Made by a program: the position numbers and the translations under genes. A stretch of DNA of 64,000 nt from a virus. The DNA lies in IMG/VR virus record IMGVR_UViG_3300030114_000007, positions 1-64,000 of that record. One strand, written 5' to 3'. Position 1 is the first letter of the stretch. Each line of letters begins with the position of its first letter. This document shows, piece after piece, positions 8,810 to 20,500 of the stretch. Under the pieces are notes generated by a model. It did no database searches. It was not told where the DNA came from and saw nothing but the letters and a program-made list of their open reading frames with translations.

Positions 8810-11442
8810 ATATTGCTATTTAGCCATTGATTTATATTTGATAAACTCCAATTTGGATTTCCATTTGTATATACTGATTCTGAATTGTCAAATTCCTTTT
8901 CAGTTATGACATCTGATAGCAAATAAACTGATGTATCATCTTTCTTACAAATAGTAAACTTAATTATTTTGTTTTTATATTTAACTGAATTTGTTTTTAT
9001 TTTATCTCCTACTTTTAAATTACTAATATTTTGTATACTAAATAATTTTAATATTTTAAAAGTTAAATTGTAACAATCATCTTCAACATCTTTATAAGTT
9101 GATACTTTTGTTATATTTGAAATTTTAATTATAAATCTTATTCCTAATTTACTACTAGGATAATCACTACCAATAGTCCCATCAGCTTTTACTACTTTTA
9201 ATTTATTATTATTCATACTATCAATCGTTCTTGTAAAATAATCTACATCAGAATTAATATCTATAGAACTTGCACTATTTCCTAAAACCATTGCTCCTAC
9301 TATTGCTTCTCCCAGCTTTGCATTATTATCTAATTGTAATAATTCGTCAAGTGTTGGAATGTAAGCTTTAATTACATTCCCATCAATATTATTATTAAGT
9401 AGTGAATTTTTTAAATTGTCATTTATACCACTTAAAAATCCATTTTCACTAGCGTAATCTGGCATAGTATCATCATTATATGTTTTAGAAAACCAAGTAG
9501 TTCTTCCTTCTGTAACTCTTTTTACATCAAAATTCATTAATCCTAAATTTGTATCATTTTGAATAAAGAAATATAGTTGGTCTGTAAGTAATATATCTCC
9601 TAAAACAAATGAGTGTAATTCATATAGTTTTACTCCAGCAACTATTTTTGTTAATGAAAACATATTTTCAAACCTAGTTAATTGAATATATGTACCATCG
9701 TCTAAACTAAATTTGACTAACATTACATCATTGTCTTCCAAGTCTCTTGCCCATATTTTAGCAGTCCAATCACCTTCTATACGAAATGCTCCATCTTTAT
9801 CCCATATTACTACCGTATTATGCAAATCTGCCCACTCATCATCAATATAATTTATATTATCGCCACTATAAATCCTTCCTCGTATCTGCCTTACATAACT
9901 CGTTATTTTTACACTACCAGTGGTTGGACTATTTTCTAGTTTTATAACTGCTGGTAATTTCGATTGTAAAAATACACAATAAAAATCTTGTGAAATACTA
10001 GTTTCCATTCCACTTGCAGTTCTAACCTTTAATTCTATTGTATAATTTGTTTTATTATCTAAATTTGAAAATTGATATTGTCTTAATTTATCTAATAGAA
10101 CACCACTAGATAAAATTAAAGCACCATCTTTATACAAATTATAGACATAACTATACAATTCATCATTGTCACTTTGATTGTAAGTTGCCATCATTACAGG
10201 GTTTGGACTCTTTATCATTCCATCAATTATTGTTGTTATTATTAAATTTGGTGGAGTTAAACATTTTACCAGTACAGTATCAGACCATGCCGAATATTGT
10301 CCACTTGAGTTATATGTTCGAATTTTTATTTGATATGTTTTTCCATTAATTAATGTATTTAATGGAATAGTATTATAAAAATCAAATAATTCAGGTAACT
10401 TTTTATTATAAACAATTACCGATGAATCAGAATTATCTACTATACTAATTTCATTTGTGTAAACAAGTTCACCACCTGTTACTGTGAAATTTATTTTATT
10501 ATCTACTAAAGCATTTATAGGACTTAAAGAAAGGGAGTTAATAGGTGTTGTTATAACTGGTCTAGTTAGATTTGCAGACGTACCAGTTGATGTATCTACT
10601 ATTTTATTAAAAGTCCAATTTCTAATTACAATGTTATCACATGTATCCGTAACTCTTATTTTTACATTATGTTGACCAGCTAATAGGTTGTTCCACGGAG
10701 TTCCTGATAAACTATATGTAAATTTAGTTTTACTTGTTTGATTTTCTAGAGTTTTAGTCACTGTTCCATCTAAAATTTCTTCTATTTTAAATAAATCATT
10801 TTCAGGGTCTACTATAGAATATTCTTGTATAATACTTGATGTAAAATTACCTAAAAACCTATCACTATCACTAATAACTGGTGGTAGATTATATTTTTCT
10901 AATACAATTCTGTAATTCGAATTATCTGTTATTGATATATTATTAGATGTTCCAATTGCATTCCCACCTCTTACAATTACACTACTTCCACTGATATTTT
11001 TAGTTAATGAAGGGGAGTTCCACCAATGTAATAAGTTGTTTGTATCAGAACTAGTAATAGTTATAGAATTATAATTTCCACTTAAATCATCTGCATTCGG
11101 TGTTAATAATGAATTTAAATTTATTTGATTTAATACAAAATTATCCCATTCTTGACTAGTAATTAATCTAATCTTATACTGTGAATCTCCAATTGCAATC
11201 AATGAATTTCCACTAACGAACCCTTGGATATTTAATTGATTATAACTTATACCACTCAATAAATTTTTAGTGGATAATAAATATTCATGTGCTCCACTTT
11301 TTATAACTAACCATTCTATATCCGTTCCACTTGATCTTAATTCTAAAACAGCATTGCTTGTATATGTTGCAGGTGCAGATGAGAACTGTATTTGTTGACC
11401 ATTTTGATACAAACTTCCTTGTACTATTTTTTGAACAGCCAT
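8797..11442 (-). CDS. Tail fibre with fibronectin-III/Ig-like domains
   Basis: An 881-residue virion protein starting MAVQKIVQGSLYQNG. The middle (about 195-500) holds three Ig/FnIII-like units, recognisable by PVI(S/T)...W(S)D and GxxYxIxI(R/K)xxNSSGxxSxWS patterns. The C-terminal third has a compact domain ending in SLSNINQWLNS, typical of short repeat domains found at the ends of Clostridium phage tail proteins. It sits between the distal tail protein and another fibre, so a fibre or baseplate arm is likely. No catalytic motif is seen. Confidence 0.7.
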   Translation of the reverse strand: MAVQKIVQGSLYQNGQQIQFSSAPATYTSNAVLELRSSGTDIEWLVIKSGAHEYLLSTKNLLSGISYNQLNIQGFVSGNSLIAIGDSQYKIRLITSQEWDNFVLNQINLNSLLTPNADDLSGNYNSITITSSDTNNLLHWWNSPSLTKNISGSSVIVRGGNAIGTSNNISITDNSNYRIVLEKYNLPPVISDSDRFLGNFTSSIIQEYSIVDPENDLFKIEEILDGTVTKTLENQTSKTKFTYSLSGTPWNNLLAGQHNVKIRVTDTCDNIVIRNWTFNKIVDTSTGTSANLTRPVITTPINSLSLSPINALVDNKINFTVTGGELVYTNEISIVDNSDSSVIVYNKKLPELFDFYNTIPLNTLINGKTYQIKIRTYNSSGQYSAWSDTVLVKCLTPPNLIITTIIDGMIKSPNPVMMATYNQSDNDELYSYVYNLYKDGALILSSGVLLDKLRQYQFSNLDNKTNYTIELKVRTASGMETSISQDFYCVFLQSKLPAVIKLENSPTTGSVKITSYVRQIRGRIYSGDNINYIDDEWADLHNTVVIWDKDGAFRIEGDWTAKIWARDLEDNDVMLVKFSLDDGTYIQLTRFENMFSLTKIVAGVKLYELHSFVLGDILLTDQLYFFIQNDTNLGLMNFDVKRVTEGRTTWFSKTYNDDTMPDYASENGFLSGINDNLKNSLLNNNIDGNVIKAYIPTLDELLQLDNNAKLGEAIVGAMVLGNSASSIDINSDVDYFTRTIDSMNNNKLKVVKADGTIGSDYPSSKLGIRFIIKISNITKVSTYKDVEDDCYNLTFKILKLFSIQNISNLKVGDKIKTNSVKYKNKIIKFTICKKDDTSVYLLSDVITEKEFDNSESVYTNGNPNWSLSNINQWLNSNIKIG

Positions 11443-11509
11443 AAAATATCACCCTCCTTTCTTTTATATTTTTAATTTAGTTCAAATTATAAGATTTTAT
11501 ATTCATAGA

Positions 11510-12439
11510 TTAACTTGCACTAACATCATAGGTTAGTCCATATTGCTTTAATACTTCCATATCTTTTGCGTTATTAACCTCATTGAAAGCTAAACTATAG
11601 TCATATATACCAAATGCAACTTCTTCATCAAAAGCTGGATTCTTTTTAGGGTCAGTTAAGACACCCAAAATATACATAGAATGATTTCTAATTAGCATAG
11701 GCTTACCACCATGTATAAAATCTTCAAATGCTTCTCTATATGCTTTTTCAGCTTTCATGTCCACTTTCCCACCATTGGCTTCTGTTGTTGGAGATATTAA
11801 TTTAACTGCTATATTTCCGCTATAATACTTGCTTTCTCCACATAATAAAGCAGGATATTGAGAAGATAATGTCTTTTGGATTGTTTGGTCAAAATTTAAA
11901 CTAATATCTGTAGTATGTAAATCAAAACGCAATGGATAATTGCATAATTCTCCTTTTGAATTTAAGCCAGTTAAAAACAAAGATTGATAATCAGTTGTTA
12001 TTTGTTCAGTAACTCCTACCCCCTCAAAATTTTGAATTACTGGTACAAGAGAATATTCATAATCTGTAGTATTCTCCACAAAAAAATCTTGGGTATCATA
12101 ATTTTCTATATCATCACTAAAAGGGACATCTATCATTGTTTGCCAAGATAACTCCCCAATTTTTCTTCTCTTGAATCTTATTTTTTGAATTTTAATTCCA
12201 CCAGCTATTATGTTACCTGCTTCAAGTGAATTTTGAAATTTAGATAAAAAGGTAGTATCTAACGTCCAAGATTCTTTTTTGATGGAATTCGTAGAATCTA
12301 AGGTTTCATCTATTTTTATCTCATCAAAAACACCATTACTAGCCATCAGGTATGAAACTTTTCGAGATACATGACAAGCTTCAACGAATGGACTACCGTT
12401 AAAACCAAAACGAGTTATAAAAGCCATATATTTATTCAC
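11510..12439 (-). CDS. Distal tail (Dit-like) or baseplate protein
   Basis: A 309-residue protein located directly after the tail hub gene, in the place of a distal tail protein. It begins with NKYMAFITRFGFNGSPFVE and contains beta-rich segments (FKRRKIGELSWQTMIDVPF, VKLISPTTEANGGKVDM) and a late GGKPMLIRNHSMYILGVL strand pair common in baseplate proteins. A decayed copy of its 3' end remains at 6169-6268. Assignment is by order and fold style; no family motif is decisive. Confidence 0.55.
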   Translation of the reverse strand: MNKYMAFITRFGFNGSPFVEACHVSRKVSYLMASNGVFDEIKIDETLDSTNSIKKESWTLDTTFLSKFQNSLEAGNIIAGGIKIQKIRFKRRKIGELSWQTMIDVPFSDDIENYDTQDFFVENTTDYEYSLVPVIQNFEGVGVTEQITTDYQSLFLTGLNSKGELCNYPLRFDLHTTDISLNFDQTIQKTLSSQYPALLCGESKYYSGNIAVKLISPTTEANGGKVDMKAEKAYREAFEDFIHGGKPMLIRNHSMYILGVLTDPKKNPAFDEEVAFGIYDYSLAFNEVNNAKDMEVLKQYGLTYDVSAS

Positions 12440-12497
12440 CTACCTTCCTTTTAAAATCTATGATTTATTTTGTTTTAATTTAATATTATATACATGA

Positions 12498-12525
12498 TAA
12501 AAGACTTGGATTTACCCAAGCCTCA
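12498..12525 (-). terminator. Intrinsic terminator
   Basis: GGCTTGGgtaaatCCAAGTC is followed by TTTTAT on the minus strand, between the tail hub gene and the distal tail gene. Confidence 0.75.
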
Positions 12526-12557
12526 GTTTAATATACTATTTATATTTATTTATAAAA

Positions 12558-13745
12558 CTAATTATATAATAATGAACAACTTACAGTAGATAAATCTGAA
12601 GCTTTAAGCCCAAATGTTATACTATTTATTAGATATCTTCCATTAATAGTAATACTATCGTCTGAATACACAACTTTAATAACTCTATTAGGAACTAATC
12701 TAAAATCTGGTATCATTTGCATTTCAAGTGTATCAGCATAATTTGAATATTTGTCTAACCAATATTCAGCTTCTGACAAACATGATTCATTAGTTAACTG
12801 TTTATCATCTGAAATAACTTTTTTTTTATCACCTATATTTATTATACTTAAAGGATGATTTATATTTTCTTGCTTTACCTCACCTCTATATTGTATTCCC
12901 ACATTGTTATTAGTCGTATCACTCTCTGTACAACCAAGTACGACAATATGATTTCTTACATTTGTATATTCTTTTTTGATAGAATAACTTACAATATTAG
13001 GGCTATTATCATACTCTTGAATTATTGCATCAGTATTATGATTTTTTATTCTTTGATATATAAGAATTCCATCAGGATTAAAAAATAATTCATAACCTTT
13101 ATATAAATCCATTAATGATTTTAATAAGTCAGTTATCTTATTTCCTGATTCACAAGTAACTTCAGATAATATTTGATATGGATTAGATTCAAACATTACT
13201 CTACTTGAATCTAAGCCCATTAAATTTGCATTAGTAGCTACATCATATATTGTTTGAGATAAGTTTGAACTTGAATCTTTACTAGTTTTTATTGTAATTT
13301 TCTTTTCAATTTCTCCATTGAAATCTCCATTATAATTTGACATTAAATCATTTAGGCTTATCGTTATTTTATTATTACCGTCTATTCCTCTAATAATGTT
13401 TGGAGAATTGATTAAACATACACCTATATTATATTCTGCAAATACTCCACTAGCCTTATCCGTAATTATCATAAATATACGTATCAAGTGTTTTAAGTCC
13501 AATTTAAAATAATCTGTTGCCAAATCAGATGTTAGAATAAACTCCATACTTCCAGTAATTCTAGCAAAATTACTATTATCATTATCATCTGTACTTGAAT
13601 GATTATTATTCAATGTTATACTTCCTGTTGTAATTTCTCCTTGTAATGTATCTACTATGTTATAATTTATATCTAGTAATTCAACTCTACATGAGAGATT
13701 GCGAATTCTTGATAGCCCACATAGTTGTTGATTATTAGTTTCCAT
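12558..13745 (-). CDS. Tail hub-type protein (prophage tail / Tal-like, unassigned)
   Basis: A 395-residue protein downstream of the tape measure. It has the outline of tail hub proteins: an N-terminal beta domain (CRVELLDINYNIVDTLQGEI), a central mixed domain with a TxxCESGNKITDLLKSLMD helix, and a C-terminal beta part (NRVIKVVYSDDSITINGRYL). I use ATG 13745, 9 nt after AAAGGAG; the more upstream ATG at 13754 directly abuts the ribosome site. An AAYAAATTAA element lies just upstream. No protease motif is visible, so I call only the structural role. Confidence 0.55.
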   Translation of the reverse strand: METNNQQLCGLSRIRNLSCRVELLDINYNIVDTLQGEITTGSITLNNNHSSTDDNDNSNFARITGSMEFILTSDLATDYFKLDLKHLIRIFMIITDKASGVFAEYNIGVCLINSPNIIRGIDGNNKITISLNDLMSNYNGDFNGEIEKKITIKTSKDSSSNLSQTIYDVATNANLMGLDSSRVMFESNPYQILSEVTCESGNKITDLLKSLMDLYKGYELFFNPDGILIYQRIKNHNTDAIIQEYDNSPNIVSYSIKKEYTNVRNHIVVLGCTESDTTNNNVGIQYRGEVKQENINHPLSIINIGDKKKVISDDKQLTNESCLSEAEYWLDKYSNYADTLEMQMIPDFRLVPNRVIKVVYSDDSITINGRYLINSITFGLKASDLSTVSCSLLYN

Positions 13746-13780
13746 TATAAGCATCTCCTTTTCAATTTTATTTTAATTTA

Positions 13781-14068
13781 TTATTTCCAATTCTTCGGTT
13801 TTTTATCTATTATCCAAGGTCTACTAATATCTCCATTGTATAGCATTATTACTACTAAATCTTTTACAGATAAAGTTAAACCTTGCCTTGCTTCTATTGT
13901 ATATTCTTCTTCATCTATGACTACTGTATATAAATCATTTCCTAATACTGTTTTTATATATCCTTGTCTATTCATACTTTGAATTGAGTTTCTATTTACT
14001 TCATTTTTTGAATGAGTTTGCATTGCATTTATAAGAATTTCAGCACCTTCATTTAAATTAATATTCAT
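13781..14068 (-). CDS. Small baseplate/tail OB-fold-like protein
   Basis: A 95-residue protein between the tape measure and tail hub genes. After a helical N-terminus (to about 30) the rest looks like a small beta barrel: GYIKTVLGNDLYTVVIDEEEY, then LTLSVKDLVVIMLYNGD and PWIIDK. This pattern (G.V...g..ytV.id......a..g....gd.V.v...ng....wI) is common in phage OB-fold spike or baseplate proteins. Function is inferred from fold style and position only. Confidence 0.5.
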   Translation of the reverse strand: MNINLNEGAEILINAMQTHSKNEVNRNSIQSMNRQGYIKTVLGNDLYTVVIDEEEYTIEARQGLTLSVKDLVVIMLYNGDISRPWIIDKKPKNWK

Positions 14069-14086
14069 TAATTATCACCTCACATA

Positions 14087-14121
14087 TAAAAAGGAGTTAG
14101 GACAAATAAACATCCTAACTC
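14087..14121 (-). terminator. Intrinsic terminator after the tape measure gene
   Basis: GAGTTAGGA pairs with TCCTAACTC and is followed by CTTTTTATA on the minus strand, overlapping the tape measure 3' end. Confidence 0.8.
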
Positions 14122-17100
14122 AAATTTGTTTTATTTTTAACTATTGTTAACAATTGATTTAATAAATTTTGTGCGTCCTTTGTATTTACATCAAGTTGAT
14201 TTATATTTACATTAGTTGTATTAGATGTTGTAGATTTATTACTATTATTAGTTGTGGAAGCGTTATTTGTGTTATTAATATTACTAGTAGAACTACTATA
14301 ATTATTTAACTTACTCAATAAACTATCTCCTATTCCACTTCCAATTTGACTTGCATATTTTTCAAAAGCTTCGGCAGAATATGATGACAATACATTAGCT
14401 TGATAATCACTTACGGATTTTTTATAGGATGTATTCGCACTTTGTACATCTGATATATCAATACTAGAAGAAATAGTATCGTCTGGGTGCATTTTATTAT
14501 ATGCCTTAGCATATTTTTCATAAGCCTTTGCTATAACTTCTAATCCTTGTAATACATTGTCTACAGATGCTTGTACATTCACTACAATATTATTAAATCT
14601 AAAGTCATTAACTGTTTGTACTAATTCTAGGAATTTATTATAATAAATAGTATATTCTTTTGCAAAGTTTTGTAAGCTAGTCATCTCATTTTGTTGTGCT
14701 TGAGTTTGCTTGTCAATTACCTTTGAATAATGAGAGTCTATTTCTGTTTCAATTGCTAGATTAATAGCTTTTAAATTATTCAAAGTAGTTGTTAAACCTT
14801 CATTATCTATATCTACTTGCTTTTGAACTTGAACTTTCTTATTATTAATATCAGCTTCGGTTATATTAATGCTTTTCTTTGATAATAATTCGTCATAAGT
14901 TTTATTCAATATAGTAACTGAATTGTTAGCCTTATCTGCTTTGTCACTAATAGAATTTAAATGAGAATCTATATCACTTTCATCTACACTTGCTTTTAAA
15001 TTCATTTTATCTTTATTTTTTGTTAAATATCCTGATACATCCCCACTATTAATAGCATCATTTGCTTCCGAAGTTGTAAAATTAGCTCTTAATGTAGTTA
15101 AGTCTTCTAATGCTTTTTTAGTTCTAGTTAGTGTAGCTGAAATTGAATCTGAAATAGCATTCCAATCATTGTTATGCTCTTCTTCTAATTTCTTTAATGT
15201 ATCTTTTGCCATTTTTTCAATATCTGAATAATGATTCTCGAGACGTTTCGTGTCTCTCTCTTGTGATTCTTTCAAATAAGAGGAATACTCATCTAAATAT
15301 GCTTTCTTCTTTGTATATGCTTCATCTTCTGCTTTTTTATCAGCTTCAATAACACTTTTTTTATCTTCTATTTCTTTTTTAGCATCATCTAGTGAATTTT
15401 TTCTATTTGTATCATCAAGAGTTTTTTGTGCTTCTGTAACTTCTTTTTGTTTTTCTGCAATCTTTTGAGTATCTGCAACATACTCAAATTGCCATGTTCC
15501 ATCTGCTTGCTTTTGATATACTTGATTAGTTAATTGACTTTTAACATTATTTAACTCTTTTTGTTTTTCTGTTAAATCATTTTTCTCTTTTTCTAATTCA
15601 TTAGCTCTATCTATCTTGTCATTATCTTCATCTAATTTCTTAGATTTTTTATCTAAAGCATCTAATTCATCCTCATAGTCATCCATTATCTCATTATGTG
15701 CATCTTCTTGTGCTTTCTTAATAGATTCTATTTTATCTGTTTGTGCTTTTTGATTAGCTTCTAAAGTTTCTGTTTCAATCTTTTGTTGATCTTCATACAT
15801 TTTCTTTAGTTCATCAATATCAGTTTTTTCAATTTCTGATTGTAATTTTGCTACTTCTAAACTTTCTTGTCGTAATTCCTTCGATGCAGATAAAGTTGCA
15901 GATTCAAGTTCCTTTTGTGCATCTGCCGTTGTTACCGTTGTATTTTTTAAAGAGTCTAACTGTTCTTGTGCTTTTTCAACTATTTGCTTTTGTTCACCTA
16001 TTTTATCATTTACAAGTGAAACTTTTTGAGTAAAATTAGAATCATCTATATCACCTAATCCAGTTATCTTTGCATCTATTTCTTCAATATTATTCGATAT
16101 AGTATCTTTTGCTTGTTTATAAGCATCTGTGATATTAGATAACATTTTCTTTTCTGAATCTTCAAGTTCTTTTTCTGCCTTTTTTTTCTCGCTAGAATCC
16201 CCACCAGAAGGCATATAATCTCCATTAGATGGTGTTTGTACACCACCTCCACTAGGAGCAGAATATGCAACACTTCCTATCCCAGCATATAAATCATCTG
16301 CTTCTTTTTTCGCTTTCTCATACGCATGTAATTGGTCAGTTTCTTCTTTTAGTTTATCAAATTCTGGTGAACCAGCTTCTAGACTTTGTGCTTTACCTAT
16401 ACTCATCGTTGAATAATCAGATGCCCCAGCCATTCTTGCTTGAATAACAGATTGTATCGCTTTTATCTCAGCTTTATACATTTCAATTCTATTTGTTATT
16501 TCATTATATGTAACTTGAGAATTCCCTACTTGCCATTGAGAATTTACCTTAGAATCTGTTATACGAATAGCTGATAAATTATCAACTGTAAGTCCTTCTG
16601 ATATTAATTTCTGAATATTTGCTTCTATTAATGGTGAATTTGAAATTAATACTTTTCCATTTTCATCAATAGAGACATTCAATCCACTCATTTTACCTTG
16701 TAATTGTTCTACTGTACCCTGTAGTTTAGTTTTTTGTTCCGCCGACAAATTTTCTTGTGCAGATAAGTTTTGATATTCTGTATACAAATTTTTAACTGTT
16801 GAAATATAATTATTATATTCAGCTTGTACTTTGTCTAAATTTTCTCTATGTTCTAATTGTGATTTTGTTTGTTCTTTAATACTATTTATTATTTTAGTAT
16901 TATATATTTTATCTTGTGCGTCAGTAAATTCTTTTATTTTCCCAGTAGTTTCTTCAACTGTATAACCAGCATCGGTAAGTACTTTTATTTGTTCTTTAAT
17001 TTTTTGATTAAACCCTTCTATTACAGATGTTTGGTTTGTACCGCTTGCAGTAGGATTTAATGATTTAGAATCAGTATCTTGTGCTTTCTTTCTTAACTCA

Positions 17101-18043
17101 ATATATTGTTGTAACTTTTCTTGTGCTGATTTCATTTTGTTAGCTTCTTCTTGTGCCTTAGTAGTGTCTCCACCCTTTAGAGAATTATTAACGCCATCGA
17201 GTGCTGATTTAAGAGACTTAGATTGTTCTGTTAACTCAGCTTGATGTTGTTGATACGAAACAAATCCATAAATTGCAACTCCTATAACAGCAGTGATTGA
17301 AGTTATAGCTAAACCAATTGGCGTAGCTATAAAACCCATAGCGGATGCAGTAGCTCCTTTAATACTAGTTCCTAATACACCAAATGCAGTTGCTACACCG
17401 GTAGCCCCATTCTCTAAAGATACCATTCCCGAAGCTAATCCAATAAATTTAGTTAATCCAGTTACTATTCCACCTTCTGTAGTTAATAGCATCAATTCTT
17501 TGTTAATTTTAACTAATTTTGACAATGCTAAACTTAATGTTCCAATTGTTGCTATATATGTTATTGATTTTCCATCTAGATTTGATAGTGCAGTTATTAA
17601 ATTAGTAGCTTCTGAAACTAGCCATTTTAAAGAATCCGAAGACATTATTTTTTCATACAATCCTTCAAATGCTCTTTTTAGATCAGATATTCTTGCTTCT
17701 AAAGATTGAGAATAAACATCATACATTTGTTTAGCTGAACCAGTAGCTTTTGTTAAATCATCTTGATGTTTTTTAACTTGGTCGAAATTCTCGACTAAAC
17801 TAAGTATCGTCTCTTTCTGTCTAGAACCACCGAGCGTGTTTATTCCAGCTAAGAAATCAACTTGACTCATTGTTCCTTTTTTATATTTATTCACAAATTC
17901 ATTTAAAACCTCATCGAAATCCTTAAACTCACCCTTAGATGAACGAATTGCAATACCGACGTTATTCATTGCCTTCTCAACGTCATTTATGTTTTTACCA
18001 TCCTCATCAATATTCCCTAACTTTATGTTATAATCCTTTTTAC
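14115..18043 (-). CDS. Tape measure protein, exon 2
   Basis: This long second exon reads KKDYNIKLGNIDEDGKNIND, then VEKAMNNVGIAIRSSKGEF, the segment that in tape measure proteins directly follows the SIYSR motif ending exon 1. It then has TMs (about GLAITSITAVIGVAIYGFV), long coiled coils with many EKQKEL-type repeats, and a low-complexity Ser/Asn stretch near the end. With exon 1 the frame adds to about 2004 residues, a plausible tail ruler. An independent ATG start at 17969 is open but would give a truncated protein lacking the conserved junction. A QADGTWQFEYVADTQK segment (near 15455-15550) also occurs in the secreted protein at 27198-27932. Confidence 0.88.
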
Positions 18044-18347
18044 CCTAGTTTTCACTATACTTTAACACTTATTAAAAAGTGGGAGTAGACTATCTCTTCA
18101 CCTCACATGAGGGCTAGGCACTACGGAATAAGGAATTTCACCTCAAACCTCTTAGGATTATTAATCCAATTTAGTCGTTACACCTTTCTAATTACTTAGA
18201 CTTGGCACGATATTATCATATTATTTATTTTATTAAATAACTTAGACTTTCATCGTTAGCACTATATTTAATAGCACACCCTATATTTACAGGTTCACCT
18301 AGTTTTTATCTATACATTACTGTATAGGCAGACTATTTTTATCATTA
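18044..18347 (-). ncRNA. Group I intron in the tape measure gene, without its own ORF
   Basis: The minus strand carries the group I core: TAACGACTA (P7 5' strand, near 18171-18180) and GATAGTCTACTCC (P7 3' strand, near 18081-18094). The upstream exon end GCAGAT pairs with AGTCTGC inside the intron (near 18329-18335) with a U.G pair at the predicted 5' splice site 18348/18347. The 3' splice site is placed after a G at about 18044 because this restores the tape measure frame; it could be off by a few bases. The intron is about 304 nt and encodes no nuclease, so mobility would need one of the free-standing endonucleases. Confidence 0.85.
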
Positions 18348-20433
18348 ATCTGCTATAAATACTCTTAAATGCTTCTCCAATAGTCTCTGCCGATCTACGA
18401 GTCTTCTCACTTACTGTAGTTACATAGCTTGAAAGCGTATCAAAGCTTGTTCCGGCTTGTTGGGCACTAAAACTAGTTCTCATAATTGCTGAAGAAATTT
18501 CAGCGAAACTTGTAGCACTAGAATTATCTAATTTAGAAATAACATCAATTACATGTTGCATTTGGTCGCCAGTCATATTGAAAGAATTCTTAATTGCAAT
18601 TAATTGTTCTGTTGTTGCCTGTGTAGTTTGACCTGAAATCTTACTAGCCATCGAACTTGCTTCCAGCATTTTATTGGTAGTGTTATTGTCAAAACCTGCC
18701 CTTAAAAGTTCTTCTGACCCTGCTAACATTTCTTGATTAGTTATATGTAATTGAGCACCTAATTCCTTAAATTGATTAGTTAATCCAATAACTTCTTCCT
18801 TACTCTTCGAGGTGATCATTTCAATATTTGTCACATTTTTATCTAAAGATTGAGTATATTCACTAGCATCTTTAAACTGCTGACTAATCTCTTGAACTAC
18901 CTGTTGAACACCATAAAAAATACCAACTTTACCTAAAAAATTAGAGATTCCACTAAAGAATGAACCATTGTTAGTTTCTTTCAAAGAATTAACTAATTGT
19001 TGAGTTTCGTTAGTGGTTACTTTCATATTAGTATTAACTTGATTCAAGCTATTTTTAAGACCATTGAATCCCATACTATCTACTTTAGTTAAATCTTCTT
19101 TTAATTTATTAATTTCAGATTGTGTAGATTCTACGAAGCCTTGTGGCAACTTATTTCCGAAACTCTGCTTCATTTTATCCAATTTAATTTGTGCATCATC
19201 TAATTGTTTAGACATAGTAACAATAGACGATTCTTTCATCATTGATGTATTCATAATAGAATTAATTGCATTACGTACATCTTGAAGTGATTTAGAATTC
19301 TTAACCATTTGTTCAAGTTTAGATATATCTGATTCATTTACTATTCCGTTTGATTTTAATGCGTCTATATGTTGGTATGCTTCTGCTTGTTTTTGTAACA
19401 GAGTCTGTTCTTGTTCTAATTGCTTTAAATTAGCTGAATCATCTTTTACTTGTCTCTTTTGTTCATTTTCAACTAATTTATTGCTTAAATCTATTTCTTT
19501 CTGAATTTGAGATATCCTATCTGATTCTAATTTTTCTCTTTGTTTTATATTATCTTGTTCTGCTTTTTGAGAACTTATAGTTTCAGTGCTAAACTTAGAA
19601 ACAGTTCCACTCAACTCATCAAATTGTTGTTTTAAGCCGTTTAAATTTATACCATCGAAGTTTTTCAATCCATTTTGAGCATTATTTATCTCATTAATTA
19701 TTTGTTCAAATGATTGTGTATTTAAAACATTTGAATATTTCTCATCGGTTAAATTAGTCATATTAGACTTCAGAGAATTTAATTTATTTGAATATTCAAT
19801 AACTTTTGATTCAGTTGCTAACAATTCTTTAACTTGATTTAAATAACCTTTTAATTCATTATCTGAACCTATACTATTTGGATTACTTAGCATAGTTTTT
19901 AAGTAAGCAATCTTATTAATATCAGAAAATCCATTAGATTCTAAGGCATTTAATTGCTTTTGTGCTTTTGTTATATCTTCTATTGATTGTCTTATTTTAT
20001 TATAATCTGTTGTAGTTGTAGGTTTTATTTTAGAAGTGTTATTATCATCTTTATCTAATAATTGTAATTCTCTTTTAACTACACCAATACCTTCAGCAGT
20101 TTGTTTTAATTGTTTGGTTATTCCATCACCTATATCAACTCTTGATGTCTTTAATACTTGGTCATTCATACTAACCATTGCAGAGGTAACTTGATTAATA
20201 ATCTCATTCACGTTACCTAATGAAACATTACTACCCAAACTATTTTTAAAATTATTTGCTAAAGTAGTTAAAGTTTCTAATTGTTTAGCTACATCTGAAT
20301 TTGCAATATTTATATCTAAATTAATTTTTTCTTTTTGTAAAGTATTTATTAAAGTTTGTAATCTTCCACTAACATCTTTTTCACTTTCTAACTGAACGCC
20401 AAGACGTATCGAACTTTTATATTCACCAGCCAT
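18348..20433 (-). CDS. Tape measure protein, exon 1
   Basis: The N-terminal part of the tail length ruler. About 500 residues of coiled coil are followed by the TP901-type tape measure core: TSFDTLSSYVTTVSEKTRRSA, then ETIGEAFKSIYSR, where the group I intron interrupts. Read without splicing, the frame runs only 13 codons into the intron to a stop near 18310. It starts MAGEYKSSIRLGVQLESEKD after a CTCTCC-type (GGAGAG) ribosome site. It follows the tail chaperone candidate and a terminator. The ruler occupies the tail lumen and is released at DNA ejection. Confidence 0.88.
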
Positions 20434-20466
20434 ATCTTATTATTCTCTCCTTTCATATTTACACAT

Positions 20467-20500
20467 AAAAAAGAGAGCAATAAATAAAATCACTCTCCAT
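20467..20500 (-). terminator. Intrinsic terminator
   Basis: GGAGAGTGA pairs with TTGCTCTC and is followed by TTTTTTATG on the minus strand, just past the stop at 20500. Confidence 0.7.

Noticed and set aside
17293-17709. Plus-strand 138-codon frame
   Set aside because: It is the shadow of the tape measure coding strand; no start signal and typical antisense composition.
17967-17969. ATG 17969 as start of a separate tape measure gene
   Set aside because: Open codons continue upstream to the intron border and encode the conserved IKLGNIDEDG segment, and no ribosome site is present.
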